Assembly (NCBI RefSeq): GCF_002909485.1
Contig: NZ_PPXG01000008.1
Location: 238,110-302,109 of the forward strand
Reading direction: 5' to 3'
Origin: Stutzerimonas stutzeri
GTDB lineage: Bacteria; Pseudomonadota; Gammaproteobacteria; Pseudomonadales; Pseudomonadaceae
Length of the DNA: 64,000 nt
Shown here: positions 27,346 to 34,681 of the stretch, one piece after another
Layout of the letters: each line of letters starts with the position of its first letter
Position numbering within the stretch: the stretch's first letter is position 1
The notes under the pieces: model-generated
What the model saw: the letters and a program-made list of their open reading frames with translations, nothing else
What the model was told of the DNA's origin: nothing
Databases searched by the model: none
Made by a program: the position numbers and the translations under genes

Positions 27346-28677
27346 TCAGTCCCTGACCGCCCAGAATTTCAGTTCGAGCCCGGTGAAGTCACCGGACACA
27401 TGGAAGGCAAAGCCGCCGGAGCGCTCCAGCTGCGCCTGGTCCTCGGCGCTGAGCTCCAGGGCGAAATAGGTCTTGCCGGCATGGAAGGGGATCTGCCGCG
27501 GCGCCACCGGCAGCGGATTGAGACGGATACCCGGCAGGTGCAGGTTGACCAGCTGGCGGATGCGCTCCACCGGACCGATCTTCAGATGCGCCGGCAGGCG
27601 GGTGCGCAGGGTTTCCGAATCGCATTGCGCGCTGGCGGCGAGCACGAAGGAGGCCGAGGCGAGCAGCTTGTGGTCGTGCAGCGGCGATACCTGGATGCCG
27701 TACTGGCGCTGCTGCAGCAGCAGTTCGATGGCGTGCTGCTCCAAGACCATCGACAGCACCTGACGGATCGCGTCCATCAGCTTGCGGAAGCTGGCGCCCT
27801 GGTCGCTGTGCTGGTAACGGCCATCCAGCCGTGAGCGCTTGCTCTCGCTGGAAAAGGTCGCCAGCTCGCCGAGCAGGCCGAGCAGGTCGCGATAGATCTG
27901 CTCCGGATGCACCTGCTCCACGCCTAGGTAGTGGCGCAGCACCGGCTCGTGACGGTTGATCAGCTGCAGCATCATGAAGTCGCCGACCTCGGCGCCACCC
28001 ACCTTGCCGGTGGCGCTGATGCGTTCGGCGAGAGTGTCGCCGCGGTGGGCGAGCATGCTGATCACTTCCTTCAGGCAGGACAGCAGATAGCCGGAAGCCT
28101 GGAAATTGACGTAGGTAGGGATGAACTCGGGGTCCAGGCTGACGACCGCGTCGGGGGTGGTATCCATCACCTCGCACAGCTGCAGCTTCACATAGGCTTG
28201 GTCGCTCTGCTGCTCGCCCAAGAGCAGGCGGAAATCCGGCAGTCCGGTGCTGACCTGGCTGGTACTGCTGTCGCCGGCATTGGAATCGGCGACGTCCAGC
28301 TCATGGGCGGTATAACGCGCCAGCACGTCCTTCTGTTCGGGACGGCGGGTCTCGATGTGGTTGCCGGTGACCAGTGGCAGCGCGAGATAGACCGGTGTGC
28401 TGCCGGTGTTCGGCGGGATGTCCAGGGCCAGCGGCTCGCGCTCGCTGCCCAGCTCGAATAGGGTGCCGTCAGGGAGGATGCCGCTGGCCTGGCTGAGCAC
28501 CAGCTTGCCCATGTTGAGGAACTGGCGGTCGATCTCCAGGTTGAAGAAACCCCAGGCGTAGCTGCCCAGCTTCTGGGTGCGCGCCTTGAGTTGGTGATCG
28601 TAGTAGCGATCGCTCTGCTGGAAGTGCTGCGGACGCAGCAGCATGCCTTCCTGCCAGACAACCTTGTGCAGGCTCAT
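27346..28677 (-). CDS. tssK: T6SS baseplate protein TssK
   Basis: 443 aa, the usual length. The N-terminus KVVWQEGMLLRPQHFQQSDRYYDHQL is the TssK hallmark. TssK connects the baseplate wedges (TssEFG, not in this window) to the TssLM membrane complex. It sits 2 nt after tssJ. Confidence 0.95.
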   Translation of the reverse strand: MSLHKVVWQEGMLLRPQHFQQSDRYYDHQLKARTQKLGSYAWGFFNLEIDRQFLNMGKLVLSQASGILPDGTLFELGSEREPLALDIPPNTGSTPVYLALPLVTGNHIETRRPEQKDVLARYTAHELDVADSNAGDSSTSQVSTGLPDFRLLLGEQQSDQAYVKLQLCEVMDTTPDAVVSLDPEFIPTYVNFQASGYLLSCLKEVISMLAHRGDTLAERISATGKVGGAEVGDFMMLQLINRHEPVLRHYLGVEQVHPEQIYRDLLGLLGELATFSSESKRSRLDGRYQHSDQGASFRKLMDAIRQVLSMVLEQHAIELLLQQRQYGIQVSPLHDHKLLASASFVLAASAQCDSETLRTRLPAHLKIGPVERIRQLVNLHLPGIRLNPLPVAPRQIPFHAGKTYFALELSAEDQAQLERSGGFAFHVSGDFTGLELKFWAVRD

Positions 28678-28679
28678 GC

Positions 28680-29171
28680 TTATTTTCCTTCTTCGGCAAG
28701 CGGATCGAACAGCGCGATGCCGCGCTCATCCAGGCTCAGGGCGACATGGGTGCGCGCCTGCGGCGGCAGCGAGATGACGTAGCGCCAGCTGGCTTCCGGC
28801 AGGTCGCGGTAGGCGGCCAGCACGCCGATGTAGCGGCTGCCGTCCTGTACCGAAAGCTTCAGTTCACGGCTTTCGCCCGGGCGTAGTTCCAGTTCCTCGG
28901 AGGTCACCAAATCAGGCACCAGGGCTTCCTTGGGCCGCTGATAGAGGGCGAAGAAATCGCCGTTCTCGAACGCCACTGGATGCTTGAGCTCCAGCAGGCG
29001 CAGCACGATCGGCGAGGGCCGGCCGTTGAGGTCGGGGTTGAGACGGTCGCTGCCGTGCAGCTCGAGATCCAGCTTGGTCAGCTTGGAGTAGGGCGAAAGC
29101 GCCGAGCAGCCGCCCAGCACGAGCAGCGAGGCCAGCATGGCCAGCATGGCCAGGGTAATGCGACGAGGCAT
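28680..29171 (-). CDS. tssJ: T6SS outer-membrane lipoprotein TssJ
   Basis: 163 aa. The signal peptide ends in lipobox LVLGGCSAL, so acylation is at about Cys22. The mature part is a beta-sandwich of TssJ type with DGSRYIGVLAAYRDLPEASWRY. It contacts the TssM periplasmic domain. It lies 4 nt downstream of fha. Confidence 0.92.
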   Translation of the reverse strand: MPRRITLAMLAMLASLLVLGGCSALSPYSKLTKLDLELHGSDRLNPDLNGRPSPIVLRLLELKHPVAFENGDFFALYQRPKEALVPDLVTSEELELRPGESRELKLSVQDGSRYIGVLAAYRDLPEASWRYVISLPPQARTHVALSLDERGIALFDPLAEEGK

Positions 29172-29175
29172 GGGA

Positions 29176-30372
29176 TCATCCTTGATGGGTGGAATCGAGG
29201 GTGGCGATCAGGCGCACCTGCTCCTCATAGGTCTTGGCGAAGTCACGGGCGAACAGCCGCTCGCTCCAGTCGGCGTCCTGGCCGAGGCTGTGATGCAAAC
29301 GGCGATAGGCGCGCCAGCGGCTGCCGGCGGTAGCGATCAGCGGCTTGCGGCCCTCGCGCTCGAAACGCAGCGCCAGCTGTTCTGGCGCCAGTTGCTCGAA
29401 CATTGCGTGGACGGCTGCGCGGCTGGCAGCCAGCAGTGCCACCTGATGCGCCTGCAGGTCGCGAAAGGCACGGCCGATGGCCTGTTCAGCCGGCAGCTGG
29501 CCAGGCTTGCCGCCGCGCAGCAGGGCGGACATTGCCTCGCCCGCATCGGGGCTGTGCTTGAGCGGGTTGTTGCCGGCGCTCTGCACGGTGGTCAGTGACA
29601 GGCGTAGTTCATTCTTTAGCTCGCTGCGGGTGCGCAGGCTCTGCTGCAGGCCGCCGATGCTCTGCTTGAGCAGGCGTGCGGCGTTCAGTGCCAGCGCCAG
29701 ACGCTGGTCCTCGTCCAGATCCTCGAGATCGAAACCCAGCGCGTCGCCGAAACGCTCCCAGAAGCCGGGCGGCAGGTGTTCGGGCTCTGGCTCGCGCTTG
29801 GGTTCGGTCGCGGCCGGTGGCATGACCAGCTCCGGCAGCGGCAGGCTTTCGGTGTCGATGCGAGCGTAGTCGCGCTGCTGGGCCTGGCGCTGCGGCGCCA
29901 CCAGTGCAAGGTCAAGGTCGTCGACTTCGGCATAGATGCGCTCCTGCTGATCCATGGCAACCAGCGGATCGAGGTCGAGGAAGGCATCGTCGGGGATGAT
30001 GGTGCCAGCCGGCTGCGGGCGCCCGACGTCTCCTTCGAACAGTGCCGGGTCCTGGATCAGCCGTGCGCGGATCTCGAAGTCGCCCAGGCAATAGACGCTG
30101 CCATGCTCGATGCGCTGCGGCTGGCCCTTGACCAGGCTGGCGCCACTGTCCTTGAGCTGGATGCCGTTGCTGCTGGTGTCGGTGAGGAAGAACGCCCCGT
30201 CGCGATAACTGATCACGGCGTGGCGCCCGGAAAGTACACGTTTGCGATCCGGGATCACCCAGTCGCAGCCTTCTGCCCGGCCGATCACGCCGCCGGCCTG
30301 CTTGAAGGTTTTGGCGGTCAGCAGACCCGGCACGAATTGCTGGGCGCCCACCATATCGAAGACCAGTTCCAT
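29176..30372 (-). CDS. fha: T6SS FHA-domain protein (Fha/TagH)
   Basis: 398 aa. The N-terminal FHA domain carries its phosphothreonine-binding signature: IGRAEGCDWVIPD, SGRHAVI and DTSSNG (about residues 30-72). A long linker leads to a C-terminal helical TagH domain (about 225-395). In the H1-T6SS, phosphorylation of Fha1 by the kinase triggers assembly; the nearby stk1/stp1 pair suggests the same kind of control here. Confidence 0.92.
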   Translation of the reverse strand: MELVFDMVGAQQFVPGLLTAKTFKQAGGVIGRAEGCDWVIPDRKRVLSGRHAVISYRDGAFFLTDTSSNGIQLKDSGASLVKGQPQRIEHGSVYCLGDFEIRARLIQDPALFEGDVGRPQPAGTIIPDDAFLDLDPLVAMDQQERIYAEVDDLDLALVAPQRQAQQRDYARIDTESLPLPELVMPPAATEPKREPEPEHLPPGFWERFGDALGFDLEDLDEDQRLALALNAARLLKQSIGGLQQSLRTRSELKNELRLSLTTVQSAGNNPLKHSPDAGEAMSALLRGGKPGQLPAEQAIGRAFRDLQAHQVALLAASRAAVHAMFEQLAPEQLALRFEREGRKPLIATAGSRWRAYRRLHHSLGQDADWSERLFARDFAKTYEEQVRLIATLDSTHQG

Positions 30373-30392
30373 GGTCGTGTCGCTCCTTGCGG

Positions 30393-30521
30393 TTACTTGC
30401 CGCGATTCAAAGCCTGCGGGTCGCCCAGCGGACGATATTGGTCATCGTTGAATTTGTAGTTGCCGGTGCAGCCTGTGAGCAGCGCGGCGGCGATGAGCGA
30501 AACGAGGGCGTAATGGCGCAT
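30393..30521 (-). CDS. very small T6SS-linked lipoprotein
   Basis: 42 aa, below common gene-calling limits. It reads MRHYALVSLIAAALLTGC, then a short mature tail ending PLGDPQALNRGK. LLTGC is a clear lipobox, so only about 25 residues remain after processing. An AAGGAGG ribosome-binding site lies upstream, 13 nt from the ATG, and fha starts 20 nt after its stop. It is the first gene of the T6SS half-operon and recalls the tiny OrfX-type gene upstream of fha2 in P. aeruginosa (from memory). Function unknown. Confidence 0.72.
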   Translation of the reverse strand: MRHYALVSLIAAALLTGCTGNYKFNDDQYRPLGDPQALNRGK

Positions 30522-30851
30522 TGGCACGCGATTTCCTCCTTGAAGTCGTGTGTGGGGGCGAGGTGCGCGCGGCGCGACCTGGTGCCGACATTGAAGTTCA
30601 CTTATCTCGCCGACTCGGTGATCGGGTTCACATAAAGTCGGATGGATGCGTCTAAAACGAGCGTGAGATCAGGTTGAGGCAGGCTAGGCAGCCGAATGGA
30701 TAACGTAATGGCTGGCGAAAGCGCTGAGCACGGATGCGCGCCGAGAGGAACGTATGGGGTAGGTCATGCCCGCACGGGTTGCAACGGCTCTTTCGGAGTC
30801 GGAACAGCACGGCGGCGTGGCCTGGGGCACTGAGCGGGCTAGTAAGCAGAA
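30522..30851. other. Intergenic region upstream of the T6SS half-operon
   Basis: About 330 nt without a convincing gene. It should hold the promoter for the minus-strand T6SS genes, but I see no good sigma-54 or sigma-70 site. The first half of an H2-type cluster would be expected here and is absent. Confidence 0.5.
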
Positions 30852-30878
30852 ACAAAAAAGCCCGCATGGGTGCGGGCT
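30852..30878 (-). terminator. Rho-independent terminator of tRNA-Arg
   Basis: Stem AGCCCGCA (30859-30866) and TGCGGGCT (30871-30878) around a 4-nt loop; read on the minus strand it is followed by a T-run. Confidence 0.8.
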
Positions 30879-30925
30879 TCTTGGGGTGTTTCGTAGCCTG
30901 GCGGAGGCAGGTAGAAACAGATATT

Positions 30926-31002
30926 TGGCGCACCAGGCGGGATTCGAACCCACGACCCCTGCCTTCGGAGGGCAGTACTCTATCCAGCTGAGCTACTGGT
31001 GC
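30926..31002 (-). tRNA. tRNA-Arg (anticodon CCG)
   Basis: 77 nt including an encoded CCA. The acceptor GCACCAG pairs with CTGGTGC, the T-arm contains GGTTCGAATCC, and the anticodon arm CTGCC / CTCCGAA / GGCAG puts CCG at the anticodon, reading CGG. Its 3' end faces the T6SS genes. Confidence 0.95.
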
Positions 31003-31015
31003 GTTGCGGGGCGCA

Positions 31016-31044
31016 ATCATACGCATGTCGCCGGCAGGCGTCCA
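31016..31044 (-). promoter_or_regulatory. Probable sigma-70 promoter of tRNA-Arg
   Basis: On the minus strand, TGGACG (31044-31039), a 17-nt spacer and TATGAT (31021-31016), followed by a GC-rich discriminator (GCGCCCCG), as usual for stable-RNA promoters under stringent control. Confidence 0.6.
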
Positions 31045-31183
31045 TGCCGGTTCGGACGGGCTTGTGCATGGCGCCGGTGGTGGTTGGTGCGACTTTATCA
31101 CTGCTGCTCCGGGGCCGATTCGGCTGGTACCCTTGCGTGTCGCGGCCGGGGGCCGTGGTTGTTCGGTTTTTCGGGGGTTGGGG

Positions 31184-31879
31184 ATGTCGGGCCATATCAA
31201 ACTCTGGGACGTGCCGCTTCGGCTGTTCCACTGGTTGTTCGCTGCTGCGGTGATCGCGGCCATCATCACGGGATGGTTGGGTGGCAACCTGATGCCCTGG
31301 CACGGGCGTCTCGGTTTGCTGGTGCTGGGGCTGCTGGTGTTCCGTCTGGTGTGGGGCTTCGTTGGGTCGACCTACGCACGCTGGTCGCGGATATTTGCTG
31401 CCACCGTTGGCGTGAAGGACTATCTACAGGGCAATTGGCGCGAGGCGGGACACAATCCGCTCGGCGCGTTCTCGGTGCTGGCGATGCTGCTGCTGGTGAG
31501 TTTTCAGGTGACCAGCGGGCTGATGGCGACCGACGATATTGCGTTTCAAGGGCCGCTCCATGCGCTGGTCAGCAGTGAAATCGGCAGCTCGCTGAGTGGC
31601 CTGCACCGTCAGGCGAAGTGGCTGTTACTGGTATTGATCGGTATGCATATCGCGGCGATCGGTTATTACACGCTGGTGATGCGTCGGCCCCTTGTGCGGG
31701 CGATGATCGCAGGACGGGCAATCCGAGAGCACCCGACACAGCAAGACGCCAGGGGTGGGTCGCTGGTGGCGGCCGCTCTAGCTATCGCTTTGGCGGCCGG
31801 TGGCGTTTGGGGCATACAGTCGATCGCCGACTGGGCCAGGCCGGAGCCTGCTGCCGTGGCGCCTAGCCTCGACTGGTAA
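31184..31879 (+). CDS. cytochrome b561-family protein
   Basis: 231 aa. Four or five membrane helices with the b-type haem ligands expected in the first helices ([19 protein letters not shown]) and near [21 protein letters not shown]. It accepts or donates electrons in the inner membrane. The [17 protein letters not shown] start is the conserved family N-terminus; the longer upstream frame runs through the tRNA promoter region. It converges with a cytochrome c' gene, and b561/c-type pairs are common in this family. Confidence 0.88.
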   Translation: MSGHIKLWDVPLRLFHWLFAAAVIAAIITGWLGGNLMPWHGRLGLLVLGLLVFRLVWGFVGSTYARWSRIFAATVGVKDYLQGNWREAGHNPLGAFSVLAMLLLVSFQVTSGLMATDDIAFQGPLHALVSSEIGSSLSGLHRQAKWLLLVLIGMHIAAIGYYTLVMRRPLVRAMIAGRAIREHPTQQDARGGSLVAAALAIALAAGGVWGIQSIADWARPEPAAVAPSLDW

Positions 31880-31951
31880 GTACAGCCGGCGGACGCCGGC
31901 CGTGCTTGAGCGCCAGCCCATCGTGCGTTTGCCTGACTGGACCCCCTGATT

Positions 31952-31976
31952 GGTGGGCTAAAGCCCACCCTACGCC
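31952..31976. repeat. Intergenic palindrome GGTGGGCT..AGCCCACC
   Basis: 8-bp inverted repeat around a 2-nt centre followed by CTACG, between two convergent cytochrome genes. The same unit recurs at 39342-39364. Typical small dispersed repeat of Pseudomonas; could also act as a terminator. Confidence 0.65.
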
Positions 31977-31989
31977 AGACTGCGGATGG

Positions 31990-32454
31990 TCAGTCTTCGC
32001 GGAACTTGTCGTGGCAGGACTTGCAGCTGCCGCCGACATCGCCGAAGGCCTTCTTGATCGCGGCTTGATCGCCTTCTGCGGCGACCTTGGCGAGCTGGTT
32101 GGCGGCGGCCGTGAAGTTGCGGCCGATCTGCCCGGCTTCGTCGAGGTTCTGGAAGAACTCGGGCTTCAGGCGAGTCGCCTTGCTCAGTTGTGCCGTGGTG
32201 GTGTCCGGGCTGTACAGGCTGCCCATGCCGGAATTGGCAATGGCGGCGATGGCATTGGCGGCGGCAGCCACTTTGGCCTGGTCGTAGGGCTCCTTGCCGT
32301 CGATTACCTGGGCCTTGATCTTGCCCATGTTCCATGACATGAACTGGTAGCCGGCCTGGCGGGTTTCGACCATCTCTTCCGGCTTCATTTGCGCCTGGAC
32401 GGCAGTGCTGGCCAGCAGGGCGGCGGCCACGGCGCCTGTCATCAATGCTTTCAC
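31990..32454 (-). CDS. cytochrome c' (class II c-type cytochrome)
   Basis: 154 aa. Signal peptide MKALMTGAVAAALLASTAVQA, then a four-helix bundle with the haem site near the C-terminus: Cys144-Lys-Ser-Cys147-His148 followed by DKFR, the class II arrangement. Periplasmic. Family members bind NO or act in electron transfer; the convergent b561 gene is a plausible redox partner. Confidence 0.92.
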   Translation of the reverse strand: MKALMTGAVAAALLASTAVQAQMKPEEMVETRQAGYQFMSWNMGKIKAQVIDGKEPYDQAKVAAAANAIAAIANSGMGSLYSPDTTTAQLSKATRLKPEFFQNLDEAGQIGRNFTAAANQLAKVAAEGDQAAIKKAFGDVGGSCKSCHDKFRED

Positions 32455-32755
32455 GGTAACTCCTTATCGATCCTTGGTTGTCGGCGGCCTAGGCCGCTTG
32501 CGCGGAACTATACCCTGACCAGTAGTAGGGTTTGGGTAACAAGTCGTGACAGACCGTGCGATGCATCAGGCTGGTCAATGGCGCGACAACGTCATGCGTC
32601 ATGAGCTTGCCGGGCCGGTGGCTGCGGTCCTAGCATGGCCTTTCGCAGTGCAATACGGCGACAAGAACCGGGCGGCGAAGGACGGTTCAGATGATCGTCG
32701 TGTTAGCCAAACTTTCCGCAGCGGGCCTGCCGCTACGATGCCCGAGGAGACTGCC
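32455..32755. other. Divergent intergenic region cytochrome c' / gabD
   Basis: 301 nt carrying the promoters of two divergent genes. The frame of gabD is open through much of it, but it has no conserved coding. No operator stands out. Confidence 0.4.
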
Positions 32756-34204
32756 ATGCAACTCAAAGACACCGCTCTGTTCCGTCAGCAGGCTTATATA
32801 GATGGCGCCTGGGTCGACGCCGACAGCGGCCAGACCATCAGCGTGAACAACCCGGCCACCGGCGAGACGCTCGGTACGGTGCCGAAGATGGGCGCCGCGG
32901 AAACCCGCCGTGCCGTCGATGCAGCCGAGCGTGCGCTGCCGGCCTGGCGTGAACTGACCGCCAAGGAGCGTTCGCAGAAGCTGCGCCGCTGGTTCGAGTT
33001 GCTGATGGAGAATCAGGACGACCTGGGCCGCCTGATGACGCTGGAGCAAGGCAAGCCGTTGGCCGAATCCAAGGGCGAGATCGCCTACGCCGCCTCCTTC
33101 ATCGAGTGGTTCGCCGAGGAAGCCAAGCGCATCTACGGCGATACGATTCCTGGCCACCAGAAAGACAAACGCATCATCGTCATCAAGCAGCCGATCGGTG
33201 TGACCGCGGCGATCACCCCGTGGAATTTCCCGGCGGCGATGATCACCCGCAAGGCTGGCCCGGCACTGGCGGCCGGCTGCACCATGGTGATCAAGCCCGC
33301 CTCGCAAACGCCGTTCTCGGCGCTGGCGATGGTCGAGCTGGCCGAGCGTGCCGGGATCCCCAAGGGTGTGCTCAGCGTGGTCACCGGCTCGGCCGGCGAC
33401 ATCGGCAACGAGCTGACCGCCAACCCCAAGGTACGCAAGATCTCCTTCACCGGCTCCACCGAGGTCGGCGCCAAGCTGATGGAGCAGTGCGCGCCGGGGA
33501 TCAAGAAGGTCTCCCTCGAGCTGGGCGGCAACGCGCCGTTCATTGTCTTCGACGACGCCGACCTGGACGAGGCGGTGAAGGGCGCCGTGCAGTCCAAGTA
33601 CCGCAATGCCGGGCAGACCTGCGTCTGCGTCAACCGCATCTATGTGCAAGATGGCGTCTACGACGCCTTCGCCGAGAAGTTCCAGGCGGCGGTGGCCAAG
33701 CTGCGGGTCGGCAATGGCCTGGAGGAGGGTACCGATCTCGGTCCGCTGATCGACGATCGCGCTGCCGCCAAGGTCCGCGAGCATATCGAAGACGCTGTGG
33801 CCCAGGGCGCGCGGCTGGTCGCCGGCGGTCAGGCGCACCAGCTGGGCGGCAGTTATTTCGAGCCGACCGTGTTGGTCGACGTGCCGGACAGCGCCAAGGT
33901 GGCCAAGGAAGAAACCTTCGGCCCGCTGGCGCCGCTGTTCCGCTTCAAGGACGAGGCCGATGCGATCGCCAAGGCCAACGACACCGAATTCGGCCTGGCC
34001 TCCTACTTCTATGCGCGCGATCTGGGTCGTGTGTTTCGCGTCGCCGAGGCACTGGAGTACGGGATGGTCGGCATCAACACCGGCATGATCTCCACCGAAG
34101 TGGCGCCGTTTGGCGGGGTGAAGTCCTCGGGTCTTGGGCGTGAAGGCTCCAAGTACGGCATTGAGGATTACCTGGAGATCAAGTACCTCTGCATGGGCAT
34201 CTGA
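32756..34204 (+). CDS. gabD: NADP-dependent succinate-semialdehyde dehydrogenase
   Basis: 482 aa, the standard GabD length. Aldehyde dehydrogenase motifs: LEQGKPLAE, TPWNFPAAMITRK, catalytic Glu in LELGGNAPF (about 254) and catalytic Cys in GQTCVCVNR (about 288). It oxidises succinate semialdehyde to succinate in GABA breakdown. The start at 32756 gives the family N-terminus MQLKDTALFRQQAYIDGAW and has a GAGGAG site upstream. gabT is not adjacent. Confidence 0.93.
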   Translation: MQLKDTALFRQQAYIDGAWVDADSGQTISVNNPATGETLGTVPKMGAAETRRAVDAAERALPAWRELTAKERSQKLRRWFELLMENQDDLGRLMTLEQGKPLAESKGEIAYAASFIEWFAEEAKRIYGDTIPGHQKDKRIIVIKQPIGVTAAITPWNFPAAMITRKAGPALAAGCTMVIKPASQTPFSALAMVELAERAGIPKGVLSVVTGSAGDIGNELTANPKVRKISFTGSTEVGAKLMEQCAPGIKKVSLELGGNAPFIVFDDADLDEAVKGAVQSKYRNAGQTCVCVNRIYVQDGVYDAFAEKFQAAVAKLRVGNGLEEGTDLGPLIDDRAAAKVREHIEDAVAQGARLVAGGQAHQLGGSYFEPTVLVDVPDSAKVAKEETFGPLAPLFRFKDEADAIAKANDTEFGLASYFYARDLGRVFRVAEALEYGMVGINTGMISTEVAPFGGVKSSGLGREGSKYGIEDYLEIKYLCMGI

Positions 34205-34681
34205 GCCCCTGAGACAGCCAGCCTCAATGTGTGAGGCTGGCTGCTTACCATGGACGCTCTCGTTGTTCAGCTACTCTGTTCTTGGCAGCGTCGAGCTAAA
34301 GAGCTGAAGCTCAACCTGACACGGCCGCTGATTGAGCTCCTCAAGGCATTGAGCCGACTTCGCTGGCCGGCGAACGGACGGTAGCGCTTGCTGCGTATCG
34401 ATCCCGACCTGCTCGCTCGTGCCCCGCGGCAGCCGTTTCCGGCTGAAGCCGCCGCGTCCGCTTTGGCGGCGACATTCCTCTGACTGATAGTGCTGTGCAA
34501 CGCCCGGTCCGGCTGCCGGCAATATCAAGCACTGACGCGCGTTGTGCCCATTTGCCTCGCTTGATTGCTGTCCGATGCCGGCCTATCGACATGCGTAACG
34601 TGACTCCTTTATTCTGCTGTGCGAAACATGATTCCGTGAAATTACAATTCCAATCAGCATTTCACACAGCGGAGGCCAGTC
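34205..34681. other. Intergenic region gabD / fadB-like gene
   Basis: 477 nt. It starts with a strong hairpin (34215-34243) and ends with the leader of the beta-oxidation operon, which has CGGAGG near the start codon. Between them I see no supported gene; short frames on both strands resemble nothing I recognise. Confidence 0.5.
34215..34243 (+). terminator. Hairpin after gabD
   Basis: Perfect 12-bp stem CAGCCAGCCTCA / TGAGGCTGGCTG with a 5-nt loop directly after the stop codon. There is no strong T-run, so it may act as an RNA 3' end or a weak terminator. Confidence 0.6.

Noticed and set aside
30540..30600. Possible sigma-54 promoter (CGGCAC..CGCG) before the small T6SS lipoprotein gene
   Set aside because: The distance between the GG and GC elements is one nucleotide too short for RpoN, so I do not call it.
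30652..31287. 211-codon minus-strand frame over the tRNA-Arg region
   Set aside because: It runs across a tRNA gene and its terminator and contains no conserved segment.
34267..34592. Short minus-strand frames in the gabD/fadB gap
   Set aside because: Arg/Ser/Ala-rich, overlapping in several frames, with no ribosome-binding site or similarity I recognise.
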